Both the position numbers and the translations under genes were made by a program. Below, in pieces: positions 15,963-23,401 of a DNA stretch of 53,041 nt. Where the stretch lies: positions 1 to 53,041 of the forward strand of contig NZ_QKWH01000017.1 in the NCBI RefSeq assembly GCF_003244315.1, in the 5' to 3' direction. How positions within the stretch are numbered: the first letter of the stretch is position 1; each line of letters opens with the position of its first letter. Under the pieces are notes generated by a model, which saw only the letters and a program-made list of their open reading frames with translations, was not told where the DNA came from and ran no database searches. This stretch comes from Xylanimonas oleitrophica (lineage in GTDB: Bacteria > Actinomycetota > Actinomycetes > Actinomycetales > Cellulomonadaceae).

Positions 15963-16595
15963 TCAGCGATCGAGGTGGGCGATGATCTCGTCCACGATCT
16001 CGGGCGGCCGGGGGAAGACGTCGACGGTGAACCCGTCCTCGTCGTCGCCGAGGGGCTCGAGGGTCGCGAGCTGGGAGTCGAGCATCGCGGGCTTCATGAA
16101 GTGGCCGGCACGGCCCTGGATGCGCTCGGTGAGCAGCTCGCGGGAGCCGGTCAGGTGCGCGAACCGGACGGGGCCGGCCTCGCGCAGCAGGTCGCGGTAG
16201 GAGCGCTTGAGGGCGCTGCACGGCACGACGGCGGAGCGTCCGGCGGCGGCCTGCTCGGCGAGCCAGTCGCGGATGTGGCCGAGCCAGGGCCAGCGGTCGG
16301 AGTCCTCGAGCGGCATGCCGTCGCTCATCTTGGCGACGTTCTCCGGCGGGTGGAACTCGTCGCCCTCGGCGAACTCGGCGCCGAGGCGCCCGGCCAGGAG
16401 GGCGGCGACGGTGGTCTTGCCGGACCCGGCCACGCCCATGACGACGACGAGGTCGACGTCGGGTGCGGGGGTCGTCGAGGGGGTGGAGCGGGGCTCCTGT
16501 GCTGCCGCGGTCGGGGCGGGGTCGTTCCCGGCCGTGCTGGCGGCGGCGCTGCTTCGCTGGGGGACCTGCGGTGTCCCGGCGACGTCGATGTCCAC
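15963..16595 (-). CDS. gntK: Gluconokinase
   Basis: 210-aa kinase that phosphorylates gluconate to 6-phosphogluconate. The P-loop is GVAGSGKTT near residue 53, followed by FAEGDEFHPPENVAKMSDG, the substrate-binding signature of thermosensitive GntK, and CSALKRSYRDLLR. The start is uncertain. The frame is open to an ATG at 16658, but those 21 codons include ATT, GAT, TTG, CCA and ATA, rare here, and lie over the operator. The GTG at 16595 is preferred: CATGCT ends 6 nt upstream and TTGCCA lies 18 bp before that, a leaderless promoter. Even so, about 45 low-complexity residues precede the kinase domain, which is unusual for GntK. Confidence 0.88.
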   Translation of the reverse strand: MDIDVAGTPQVPQRSSAAASTAGNDPAPTAAAQEPRSTPSTTPAPDVDLVVVMGVAGSGKTTVAALLAGRLGAEFAEGDEFHPPENVAKMSDGMPLEDSDRWPWLGHIRDWLAEQAAAGRSAVVPCSALKRSYRDLLREAGPVRFAHLTGSRELLTERIQGRAGHFMKPAMLDSQLATLEPLGDDEDGFTVDVFPRPPEIVDEIIAHLDR

Positions 16596-16679
16596 GCGCA
16601 CAGCATGCGGGTTTGGTATCACCTTTGGCAAGTCAATGGTGTGATCAATCGTCGTCATCGCGCCCTTACCCTTGGTCTC
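16596..16679. promoter_or_regulatory. gntK/gntR divergent promoter and operator
   Basis: This 84-bp gap is markedly AT-richer than its surroundings. Minus strand: TTGCCA (16626-16631), 18 bp, CATGCT (16602-16607), then gntK. Plus strand: TACCCT (16667-16672) 7 nt before the gntR GTG. Between them is an imperfect inverted repeat, TTGGTATCACC (16613-16623) and GGTGTGATCAA (16638-16648), with 8 of 11 positions matching, a candidate GntR operator overlapping the gntK promoter. Confidence 0.55.
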
Positions 16680-17384
16680 GTGCCAGCAGACGTCCTCCAC
16701 AGCACCGTGCTCGACACGCTCGGCCGCCGCATCACCGGAGGTGACCTGCCTGCCGGTTCGGTGCTCACGCTCGACGGGCTCGGGGGCGAGTTCGGCGTCT
16801 CGCGCACCGTCGCCCGCGAGGTCATGCGGATGCTCGAAGGGCTCGGGCTGGTGCGCTCCAGCCGGCGCGTGGGCCTCGTCGTCCTGGGCATGGAGGACTG
16901 GAACGTGCTCGACCCTCGCGTCATCTCCTGGCGCCTGCAGGGTGCGGGCCGCGTCGACCAGCTGCGCTCCCTCACCGAGCTGCGCCACGCCGTCGAGCCC
17001 CTCGCCGCCGCGGGCGCCGCCCGCCACGCCGACCCCGAGGTGCGTGCCGAGATCCTCGACATCGCCCGCCGCATGCGCGAGCTCGGCGAGGCCGGCGAGG
17101 GCGCGCACGCCGAGTTCCTCGGCCTGGACATCCGCATGCACGAGCTGCTGCTGCGCTCCAGCGGCAACGAGCTGTTCGGCGCGCTGTCCGACGTCGTCGC
17201 CGCCGTGCTCTCCGGGCGCACCGCACTGGGGCTGATGCCCGCCTCGCCCGAGACGGTCGCGCTCGACGGCCACGAGGCCGTGGCCCGCGCCGTCGCGGCC
17301 GGGGACGCCGCGGCCGCCCAGCGCGCGATGGCCGGCATCGTCGACGAGGTGCAGCACGCCCTGCCCGAGGAGCAGGACGCCTGA
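16680..17384 (+). CDS. gntR: FadR/GntR-family transcriptional regulator of gluconate genes
   Basis: 234-aa repressor-type regulator. Residues 5-70 are the winged helix (HSTVLDTLGRRITGGDLPAG, then EFGVSRTVAREVMRMLEGL). Residues 90-225 are the all-helical FCD ligand domain with metal-ligand-type D/H residues (AEFLGLDIRMHELLLRSSGN). The GTG at 16680 has no ribosome binding site but TACCCT ends 7 nt upstream, a leaderless start. Divergent position to gntK and a shared operator suggest it represses gntKP until gluconate or 6-phosphogluconate binds. The ligand is inferred from context. Confidence 0.88.
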   Translation: MPADVLHSTVLDTLGRRITGGDLPAGSVLTLDGLGGEFGVSRTVAREVMRMLEGLGLVRSSRRVGLVVLGMEDWNVLDPRVISWRLQGAGRVDQLRSLTELRHAVEPLAAAGAARHADPEVRAEILDIARRMRELGEAGEGAHAEFLGLDIRMHELLLRSSGNELFGALSDVVAAVLSGRTALGLMPASPETVALDGHEAVARAVAAGDAAAAQRAMAGIVDEVQHALPEEQDA

Positions 17385-17415
17385 GACGCCCGGCCGCCGA
17401 GCGGTCGCCCCGGCG

Positions 17416-17421
17416 TACCAT
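17416..17421 (+). promoter_or_regulatory. -10 hexamer of the MFS gene
   Basis: TACCAT ends 9 nt before the ATG at 17431, giving a leader of only a few nucleotides. Confidence 0.4.
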
Positions 17422-17430
17422 CGCCTCACC

Positions 17431-18729
17431 ATGCCCCGCCTCCTCGCCGACCTGACGCCGCTGCGCGTCTCGCCGGAGTACCGGCGGCTCTGGTGGGGCC
17501 TCGGCGTCTCCAACCTGGGTGCCCAGCTCACCGTCGTCGCCGTGGGGCTGCAGGTCTACGACCTCACCGGCTCCACCCTGGCCGTCGGCACGCTGGGCCT
17601 GTTCGCCCTCGTGCCCCTCGTCGTCCTCGGCCTGTACGGCGGCGCGCTCGTGGACCACTACGACCGCCGCAAGGTCTCGCTCCTGGCGTCGAGCGTGCTG
17701 TGGCTCGTGACCGTCGCCATCGCCCTCCAGGCGTGGCTGCACGCCGACTCGGTGCACCTGCTGTACGGGCTCGTCGCTCTGCAGTCGGCCGCGTTCGCGA
17801 TCAACAACCCCGCCCGCTCCGCGATCATCCCCCGCCTGCTGCCCGCGCACCTCATGCCCGCAGCCAACGCGCTGCAGACCCTCACCATGAACGTCGCGCT
17901 CACGGGCGGGCCCCTCGCGGCCTCCGCGCTGGTGTACACCGGCGGGTACGCCTGGGCGTACACCATCGACGCCCTCATGTTCACCGCCGCGCTGTGGGCG
18001 GTGTGGCGCCTGCCGGACATCCCGCCCCAGCCCGGCACCGACGACACCGCCACGGCTCCCCGCCGCGCCGTCGGCCTGCGGTCGGTGCTCGACGGCCTGC
18101 GCTACCTGGCCACGCGACCCAACCTGCGCACCTCGTTCGTGGTCGACCTGTGCGCCATGGTGCTCTCCTTCCCCCGCGTGCTGTGGCCCGCAGCGGGCGT
18201 CGTCTACCTGGGCGGCGGCTCCGCCACCACCGGCGTGCTCGCCGCCTCGTTCGCCGCCGGCGGCATCCTCGCCAGCCTGTTCTCCGGGCCGTTCGGCCGC
18301 ATCCACCGGCACGGCCGTGCCATCGTGTGGGCCATCACCGCCTGGTCCGTGTCCGTGGTGGCGTTCGGCGTGGTGCTGGTGCTCGTGGGCCGCACCGAGC
18401 CCTCGGGCGTGATGCTCGGTGCCCTCGCCGCCGCCTGCGTGGCGCTCGCCCTGGCCGGCGGCAGCGACGCCATCTCGTCGGTGTTCCGCCAGTCGATCCT
18501 CCAGACGGCGGCCCCCGACCACATGCGCGGCCGCCTCCAGGGCGTGTTCATCGTCGTCGTGGCGGGAGGTCCTCGGCTCGGGGAGATGGTGCTCGGCGCC
18601 GAGGCCGCGTGGCTCGGCGAGGGGTGGGCCGCCGTCGTGGGCGGCCTATCCTGCCTGGTCGCCCTGTGGGTCGTGGCCCGGCTGACCCCGCGGTTCTGGC
18701 GCTACGACGCCCGGCACCCCGAGCCCTGA
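17431..18729 (+). CDS. MFS transporter (EntS/MFS_3 type)
   Basis: 432-aa major-facilitator protein with about 12 hydrophobic segments. The loop 2-3 motif GALVDHYDRRKV near residue 75 is the MFS motif A variant common in the MFS_3 (enterobactin-exporter-like) group, and ALQSAAFAINNPARSAIIPRLLP around residue 120 is typical of that group too. It is therefore probably a drug or siderophore exporter. The substrate is unknown. A promoter lies in the 46 bp after gntR; a hairpin follows the stop. Confidence 0.85.
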   Translation: MPRLLADLTPLRVSPEYRRLWWGLGVSNLGAQLTVVAVGLQVYDLTGSTLAVGTLGLFALVPLVVLGLYGGALVDHYDRRKVSLLASSVLWLVTVAIALQAWLHADSVHLLYGLVALQSAAFAINNPARSAIIPRLLPAHLMPAANALQTLTMNVALTGGPLAASALVYTGGYAWAYTIDALMFTAALWAVWRLPDIPPQPGTDDTATAPRRAVGLRSVLDGLRYLATRPNLRTSFVVDLCAMVLSFPRVLWPAAGVVYLGGGSATTGVLAASFAAGGILASLFSGPFGRIHRHGRAIVWAITAWSVSVVAFGVVLVLVGRTEPSGVMLGALAAACVALALAGGSDAISSVFRQSILQTAAPDHMRGRLQGVFIVVVAGGPRLGEMVLGAEAAWLGEGWAAVVGGLSCLVALWVVARLTPRFWRYDARHPEP

Positions 18730-18731
18730 GT

Positions 18732-18751
18732 CCGGCCCGGCCCCGGGCCGG
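18732..18751. terminator. Hairpin terminator after the MFS gene
   Basis: CCGGCCCG/CGGGCCGG, an 8-bp stem with a 4-nt loop, 2 bp after the stop codon and convergent to the flavin reductase gene. Confidence 0.5.
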
Positions 18752-18761
18752 CGCCGCCCGC

Positions 18762-19325
18762 TCAGCCGGCGGCGTGCCCCGGCTCGACGTCGTCCACGTC
18801 GGCGAGGGTCAGCGGCGCGGTGCCCCCGCCCTCGCCGTCGTCGTCGCCCGTGCCGGCATCCCTGCGGACGGACACCGGCTCCAGCAGGTGCCCCACGTGG
18901 TCACCGAGCGGGATGCGCTCCAGCACCCGCCCGACGACGAGCCGCGGCGCGTCGGCCAGCAGCGGGACGCCGTGCGGCCCGGGCCGCCAGTCGCAACGGG
19001 CCAGCTTGTCCGTCTCGTCGCCCGTCTCCCCGCCGAACAGGGCGGCGAGAGGGTGGTCGCGCTCGCCGAGCACGTGCACCGCGAGCACGGGGGAGCCGGC
19101 CGCGACCCGGGTGGTGCGGTTCGCCACCGAGAGACACACGAGCAGCCGGGGCGGGTCGATGCTCGTCTGGGTCGCGAAACCGACCAGGCACCCGTCCCGC
19201 TCGTCGCCGTCGTGCGCGGTGACCACGAACAGCGGGTAGTCGAGGCCGTCCACGAACGCGTCGAACTCGTCGGTGGTCAGCGGGCGGCCGGTCTCGCCCC
19301 GGTCGGGGGCCACCGTGCCGCTCAC
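18762..19325 (-). CDS. Flavin reductase-like, FMN-binding split-barrel protein
   Basis: 187-aa protein of the flavin-reductase domain family. Residues 20-165 show the split-barrel pattern: YPLFVVTAHDGDERDGCLVG, QTSIDPPRLLVCLSVANRT and AVHVLGERDHPLAALFGGETG, the FMN phosphate- and ring-contacting segments. Such proteins reduce FMN with NAD(P)H or supply it to a partner oxygenase. Its GTG overlaps the stop of the upstream pyruvate-oxidase gene by 4 nt (GTGA), so the two are co-translated. A functional link between the two flavin enzymes is plausible but not shown. The tail is acidic and Gly-rich. Confidence 0.85.
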   Translation of the reverse strand: MSGTVAPDRGETGRPLTTDEFDAFVDGLDYPLFVVTAHDGDERDGCLVGFATQTSIDPPRLLVCLSVANRTTRVAAGSPVLAVHVLGERDHPLAALFGGETGDETDKLARCDWRPGPHGVPLLADAPRLVVGRVLERIPLGDHVGHLLEPVSVRRDAGTGDDDGEGGGTAPLTLADVDDVEPGHAAG

Positions 19326-21115
19326 GGGCGCGGCACGTTGCGCAGGTTGGCCCGCGCCATCGAGACGACCTCGCCCATGCCCCCGCCGAGCACCTCCTTG
19401 CTCATCGCCATCGCGAACCCGCGGACCTGCCCGGCGGTGATGTTCGGCGGGATCGACAGGGCGCGCGCGTCGGTGACCACGTCGATCAGCGCGGGTCCCG
19501 GTGCGGCCAGCATCCGCTCGAGCGTGGGGCGCACCTGCTTCGGGTCCTCGACCCGCACGGACGGGATGCCGATGGCCTGGGCCACGGCCGCGTAGTCGAT
19601 CGACGGCGACTCGGTGCCGTACATGGGCAGGCCGTCCACCAGCATCTCCAGACGCACCATGCCCAGGGAGGCGTTGTCGAACAGCACCACCTTGACCGGC
19701 AGGTCGTACGCCTTGACCGTGACGAGCTCGCCCAGCAGCATCGACAGCCCGCCGTCACCGGCCATGGCGATGGTCTGGCGCTCCTGCCCGGCCGCGCGGG
19801 CGGCGGCGGCCACGCCGACGGCGTGCGGCAGCGCGTTCGCCATCGACCCGTGCAGGAACGAGCCGATGACGCGCCGGCGCCCGTTGGGGTGGATGTACCG
19901 GGCGGCCCACACGTTGCACATGCCGGTGTCCACGGTGAAGACGGCGTCCTCGGCGGCGACGTCGTCGAGGACGTCGGCGACGTACTCGGGGTGGATGGGC
20001 CGCATCTTCTCGACCTTCTTGGTGTACGCGCCCACCACGCCCTCCATGGCGCGCACGTGCTGCTTGCGCTTCTTGTCGAGGAACGAGCGGTCCTTCTTGC
20101 GCCGCACCATCGGCAGCAGGCGCCGCACCGTCTCGCCCACGTCGCCCACGACGGCCACGTCCAGGCGGGTGCGCCTGCCGAGGTGGGTGGGGTCGATGTC
20201 CACCTGGGCGGTGCGCACGTCCTCGGGCAGGAACTGGTCGTAGGGGAAGTCGGTGCCCAGCAGCAGCACCAGGTCCGCCTCGTGCAGGGCGTCGTGAGCG
20301 GCGCCGTAGCCGAGCAGGCCGGACATGCCGACGTCGAACGGGTTGTCGTACTGGATCCACTCCTTGCCGCGCAGCGAGTGGCCCACCGGCGCGGCGATCG
20401 CGTCGGCCAGCGCCAGCACGTCGTCGTGCGCGCCCCGCACGCCCGCACCCGCGAAGATCGTGACCTTCTTGGCGGCGTCGACGGCGTCGGCCAGCTCTCG
20501 CAGCGCGCCCTCGTCGGGCAGCACGCGCGGCGGCGCGGGCCGGAACGTGGCCGTCTTGACCATGTCGGGCGCGTCGTGGTCGGCCACGTCCCCGGGCAGC
20601 GTGATGACGGCGACGCCGTTCTGGCCGTAGGCGTGGTGGATGGCGGAGGCGAACACGCGGGGTGCCTGCTCGGCGCTCGAGACCATCTCCGAGTACACGG
20701 AGCACTCGTTGAAGAGCCGGTCGGGGTGGGTCTCCTGGAAGAACTGGGTGCCGATCTGGTTGCTGGGGATGTGGCTGGCGATGGCCAGCACGGGCACCCG
20801 GGAGCGGTTGGCGTCGTACAGGCCGTTGATGAGGTGCAGGTTGCCGGGGCCGCACGACCCGGCGCACACGGCCAGCGTGCCGGTGATCTCGGCGTCGGCG
20901 GCGGCGGCGAAGGCGGCGGCCTCCTCGTGCCGCACGTGGATCCACTCGATCCCGGGGCCGTCCCCCTCCTGGGAGCGCCGCACGGCGTCGACGACGGGGT
21001 TGAGGCTGTCCCCGACGATGCCGTAGATGCGGCGCACCCCGGCGTCGAGAAGCTGGCGCACGAGCAGGTCGGCGACGGTGGTGCCGCGTGTGGAGCGGGA
21101 GCCGAGTCCGAACAC
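19322..21115 (-). CDS. poxB: Pyruvate oxidase/dehydrogenase (ThDP- and FAD-dependent, PoxB-like)
   Basis: 597-aa thiamine-diphosphate enzyme that oxidises pyruvate to acetate and CO2, passing electrons to quinone (PoxB) or oxygen. HVRHEEAAAFAAAADAE near residue 65 has the catalytic Glu of ThDP activation; AGSCGPGNLHLINGLYDA is the PoxB-type PYR domain; the ThDP motif runs from GDGGLSMLLGEL near residue 445 to FDNASLGM. The C-terminal membrane-binding helix of E. coli PoxB is not obvious. Translationally coupled to a flavin reductase. In a facultative anaerobe it would serve acetate formation at low oxygen or in stationary phase. Acetolactate synthase is less likely from the sequence pattern. 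Confidence 0.88.
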   Translation of the reverse strand: MFGLGSRSTRGTTVADLLVRQLLDAGVRRIYGIVGDSLNPVVDAVRRSQEGDGPGIEWIHVRHEEAAAFAAAADAEITGTLAVCAGSCGPGNLHLINGLYDANRSRVPVLAIASHIPSNQIGTQFFQETHPDRLFNECSVYSEMVSSAEQAPRVFASAIHHAYGQNGVAVITLPGDVADHDAPDMVKTATFRPAPPRVLPDEGALRELADAVDAAKKVTIFAGAGVRGAHDDVLALADAIAAPVGHSLRGKEWIQYDNPFDVGMSGLLGYGAAHDALHEADLVLLLGTDFPYDQFLPEDVRTAQVDIDPTHLGRRTRLDVAVVGDVGETVRRLLPMVRRKKDRSFLDKKRKQHVRAMEGVVGAYTKKVEKMRPIHPEYVADVLDDVAAEDAVFTVDTGMCNVWAARYIHPNGRRRVIGSFLHGSMANALPHAVGVAAAARAAGQERQTIAMAGDGGLSMLLGELVTVKAYDLPVKVVLFDNASLGMVRLEMLVDGLPMYGTESPSIDYAAVAQAIGIPSVRVEDPKQVRPTLERMLAAPGPALIDVVTDARALSIPPNITAGQVRGFAMAMSKEVLGGGMGEVVSMARANLRNVPRP

Positions 21116-21131
21116 GGTGGGATTCCTCCTG

Positions 21132-21163
21132 GGGCGACGACTGGGCGACGACTGGGCGACGAC
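21132..21163. repeat. 11-bp tandem repeat upstream of poxB
   Basis: GGGCGACGACT is repeated almost three times (21132, 21143, 21154) just upstream of the poxB start codon. It may be a protein-binding array or a slippage product. Confidence 0.6.
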
Positions 21164-21269
21164 GGTTCCCCTCGATCGTCAGCCCGCCCGGCCCCACCCG
21201 CAGTCCCGCGCGCCCCACGGAGCACGTCCCGGCGGCCGCGCAGGGCCCTGCGGCCCGGCTCCGCCGTGC

Positions 21270-22523
21270 TCAGACCTGGGTGACGTCCGTGGTCGCGATC
21301 GGCACCGGCCGGCCCTGTCGGCGCAGGGTGGGCAGCGCGACCAGCGCGAGCGCGGCGCACGCCCAGCCCGCGATCATCGCGACGAGGAACCCGGCGTGGG
21401 CGTCCACGGCATCGATGCGCAGCCCGGCGAGCCACGAGCCGAGGGCGGAGCCCACGCCGATCGACGTGCTCACCCAGGCCAGGCCCTCGGTGAGGCGGTG
21501 CGGCGGCACCAGGGCCTGCACCATGGCGTTGCCGTTGATCACGGTGGGGGCGATGGCCGAGCCGGTGAGGCACATGACCAGGGCGAGCACCCACAGGTTC
21601 CCGGCGGTGAAGAACAGGGAGACGCCGGCGGCCAGCACGAGGGTGCCGATCGTGAACCGGGTCGAGAGCGGGGACGTCCAGTGCTTGGCCCCGTAGGCGA
21701 GACCGGCCACGAGCGAGCCGAACGCGAACGCTGCGAGCACCAGGCCGGAGGCGCCCTTGCTGCCCTGCTCCTCCGCGAACGCCACGGTGGCCACGTCCAC
21801 GGCGCCGAAGATGGTGCCCATCGCCACGAACACGAGGGCGAGCAGGGGCATGCCGGGCACGAAGATGGCCGAGGCGGGCCCGGGTGTGCTGACGGACCCG
21901 ACGGCGACGCCGTGCTGCTGCGGGACGACCGGCGGCTCGGTGCGCCGCTGCAGCACGAACCACAGGCCGCCGGCGGTGCCGGTGACGACGGCGACGAGCA
22001 GCGCGGCCGAGGGGATGACGGCGGTGGCGAGCACCGTGGCCAGCACGGGTCCCACGATGTACACCAGCTCGTCCACGGACGACTCGAACGCGTACGCGGT
22101 GTGCAGGCGCCGCGGCTCGCGCACGGCGTACGACCAGCGGGCGCGCACGTAGGAGCCGTAGGAGCCCTGCGCACCACCGGCGAGGACGGCCAGCGTGTAG
22201 AGCACGGCCTCCGGGGCCCGCAGCGTCGCGGCCACCACGAGGCCGACCAGGCCCGTGGTCGAGAGCAGCAGCATGGGCAGCAGCACGCGCCGCTGCCCGG
22301 TCTTGTCCACCCACCGGGCCACCTGCGGCGAGACGATCGCCGTCGAGACCACCAGCACCGCCGAGACGGCGCCGGCGGTGGCGTACGAGCCGTAGAACGC
22401 CTGCACCATGAGCACGGTGCCGATGCCCACCATCGACATGGGCATGCGGGCGATGGCGCCGGCGGCGGAGAACATCGCTGCGCCGGGCGTGCGCAGGACG
22501 TCGAGGTACGGGTTGGTGGGCAC
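21270..22523 (-). CDS. MFS transporter
   Basis: 417-aa protein with about 12 hydrophobic segments. QVARWVDKTGQRRVLLPMLL near residue 70 is the loop 2-3 motif A in a divergent form. YGSYVRARWSYAV and AYAFESSVDELVYIVGPVLA in the middle are typical of actinobacterial sugar or drug-efflux MFS proteins. The substrate is unknown. GTG start; 73 bp separate it from the divergent GNAT gene. Confidence 0.82.
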   Translation of the reverse strand: MPTNPYLDVLRTPGAAMFSAAGAIARMPMSMVGIGTVLMVQAFYGSYATAGAVSAVLVVSTAIVSPQVARWVDKTGQRRVLLPMLLLSTTGLVGLVVAATLRAPEAVLYTLAVLAGGAQGSYGSYVRARWSYAVREPRRLHTAYAFESSVDELVYIVGPVLATVLATAVIPSAALLVAVVTGTAGGLWFVLQRRTEPPVVPQQHGVAVGSVSTPGPASAIFVPGMPLLALVFVAMGTIFGAVDVATVAFAEEQGSKGASGLVLAAFAFGSLVAGLAYGAKHWTSPLSTRFTIGTLVLAAGVSLFFTAGNLWVLALVMCLTGSAIAPTVINGNAMVQALVPPHRLTEGLAWVSTSIGVGSALGSWLAGLRIDAVDAHAGFLVAMIAGWACAALALVALPTLRRQGRPVPIATTDVTQV

Positions 22524-22584
22524 CGCAGGATTCTGCCAGCGGGCGGCCCGCCGTGCGCTAGGTGCCGCGGTGTCTCACCCGCGT

Positions 22585-22590
22585 TACGTT
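22585..22590 (+). promoter_or_regulatory. -10 hexamer of the GNAT/frd gene group
   Basis: TACGTT ends 6 nt before the ATG at 22597, so the first gene of this group is probably leaderless. Confidence 0.45.
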
Positions 22591-22596
22591 GCCCAC

Positions 22597-22953
22597 ATGA
22601 GCGACCAGGGGTGGAGCCACGGCAGCCACGGCGGCGACGGCGCTGCGGCGGGCGGGCCGCCGGTGTGCGTCGTCGTCGACGTGCCGGACGAGTCCCGCTA
22701 CGAGGCGCACGACCCGCAGGATGGCGAGGTCATGGGGTACCTGGAGTACCACCGCCGCGGCGACGTCGTCGTGATGCCGCACACCGTGACGCTGCCGCAG
22801 TTCCGGGGACGCGGGGTGGCGGCGGCGATGGCGGAGCGGGCGCTGGACGACGTCGCTGCCGCGGGCGGCACGGTCGAGCCCCTGTGCTGGTACGTCGCCG
22901 AGTACGTGGCGCGGCACGAGCGCTACCAGCGGCTGCTGGCACGGCCCTCGTGA
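22597..22953 (+). CDS. Small GNAT acetyltransferase (YjdJ-like), copy 1
   Basis: 118-aa minimal acetyltransferase. The fold is seen as MGYLEYHRRGDVVVMPHTVT, then QFRGRGVAAAMAERALDDV, the CoA pyrophosphate-binding R-G-x-G-x-A loop, then GGTVEPLCWYVAEYVARH. This is the short COG2388-type GNAT, whose substrates are largely unknown. About 25 Gly/His-rich residues precede the domain. It is a paralogue of the gene 76 bp downstream: the same order of motifs (RRGDVV, then P-x-F/Y-x-G-x-G, then GGTV-x-PLC) occurs in both. First gene of a likely four-gene unit ending in frdAB. Confidence 0.83.
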   Translation: MSDQGWSHGSHGGDGAAAGGPPVCVVVDVPDESRYEAHDPQDGEVMGYLEYHRRGDVVVMPHTVTLPQFRGRGVAAAMAERALDDVAAAGGTVEPLCWYVAEYVARHERYQRLLARPS

Positions 22954-23029
22954 GGCGCTGCGGGCGCGTGTGACGCGATCACCCGGGTGCCGGCTGGCCT
23001 CGGGCGCGCGGGCGCGCCACGATGGGGTC

Positions 23030-23401
23030 ATGAGTGTGGTCCGACCGCAGGTGACCGTCAGCGACGACCCCGACCGCCCGGCGTTCCTCGCCCGGCTCGA
23101 CGACGGCACGGAGGCCGGCGGCGCCTACTACCGTCGCCGTGGCGACGTCGTGATCTTCACCCACACCGAGGTCGACCCCGCCTACGAGGGGCAGGGCATC
23201 GGCACCCGGCTCGTGGCAGGAGCCCTCGCCCTCGTGCGCGAGGCTGGCGGCACCGTGGTGCCCCTGTGCCCGTTCGTGCGCGCCTGGATGGACCGGCACC
23301 CCGAGCACGACGACCTCCTGCACGCCCGCACCGACCTCGGCTCCCGCACCGCGGGCCCCGGCCCCGACCAGGCGAACCCGGCGCAGGCGGGGCAGGAGTG
23401 A
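23030..23401 (+). CDS. Small GNAT acetyltransferase (YjdJ-like), copy 2
   Basis: 123-aa paralogue of the preceding gene. It has AYYRRRGDVVIFTHTEV, the CoA loop PAYEGQGIGTRLVAGAL and GGTVVPLCPFVRAWMDRH, with a conserved Cys before the last helix in both copies. Its stop codon overlaps the GTG of frdA (GTGA at 23398-23401), so the acetyltransferase and the fumarate reductase flavoprotein are translationally coupled. Whether it acetylates the reductase, a metabolite or something unrelated is unknown. Confidence 0.83.
   Translation: MSVVRPQVTVSDDPDRPAFLARLDDGTEAGGAYYRRRGDVVIFTHTEVDPAYEGQGIGTRLVAGALALVREAGGTVVPLCPFVRAWMDRHPEHDDLLHARTDLGSRTAGPGPDQANPAQAGQE

Noticed and set aside
14217-16679. Upstream 821 codons of an open frame that ends in gntR
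   Set aside because: It runs antisense through gntP and gntK and has shadow composition; the gntR start at 16680 has its own promoter.
19322-21115. Acetolactate synthase as identity of the ThDP enzyme
   Set aside because: The AGSCGPGNLHLINGLYDA segment and the lack of a neighbouring regulatory subunit favour the pyruvate-oxidase group.
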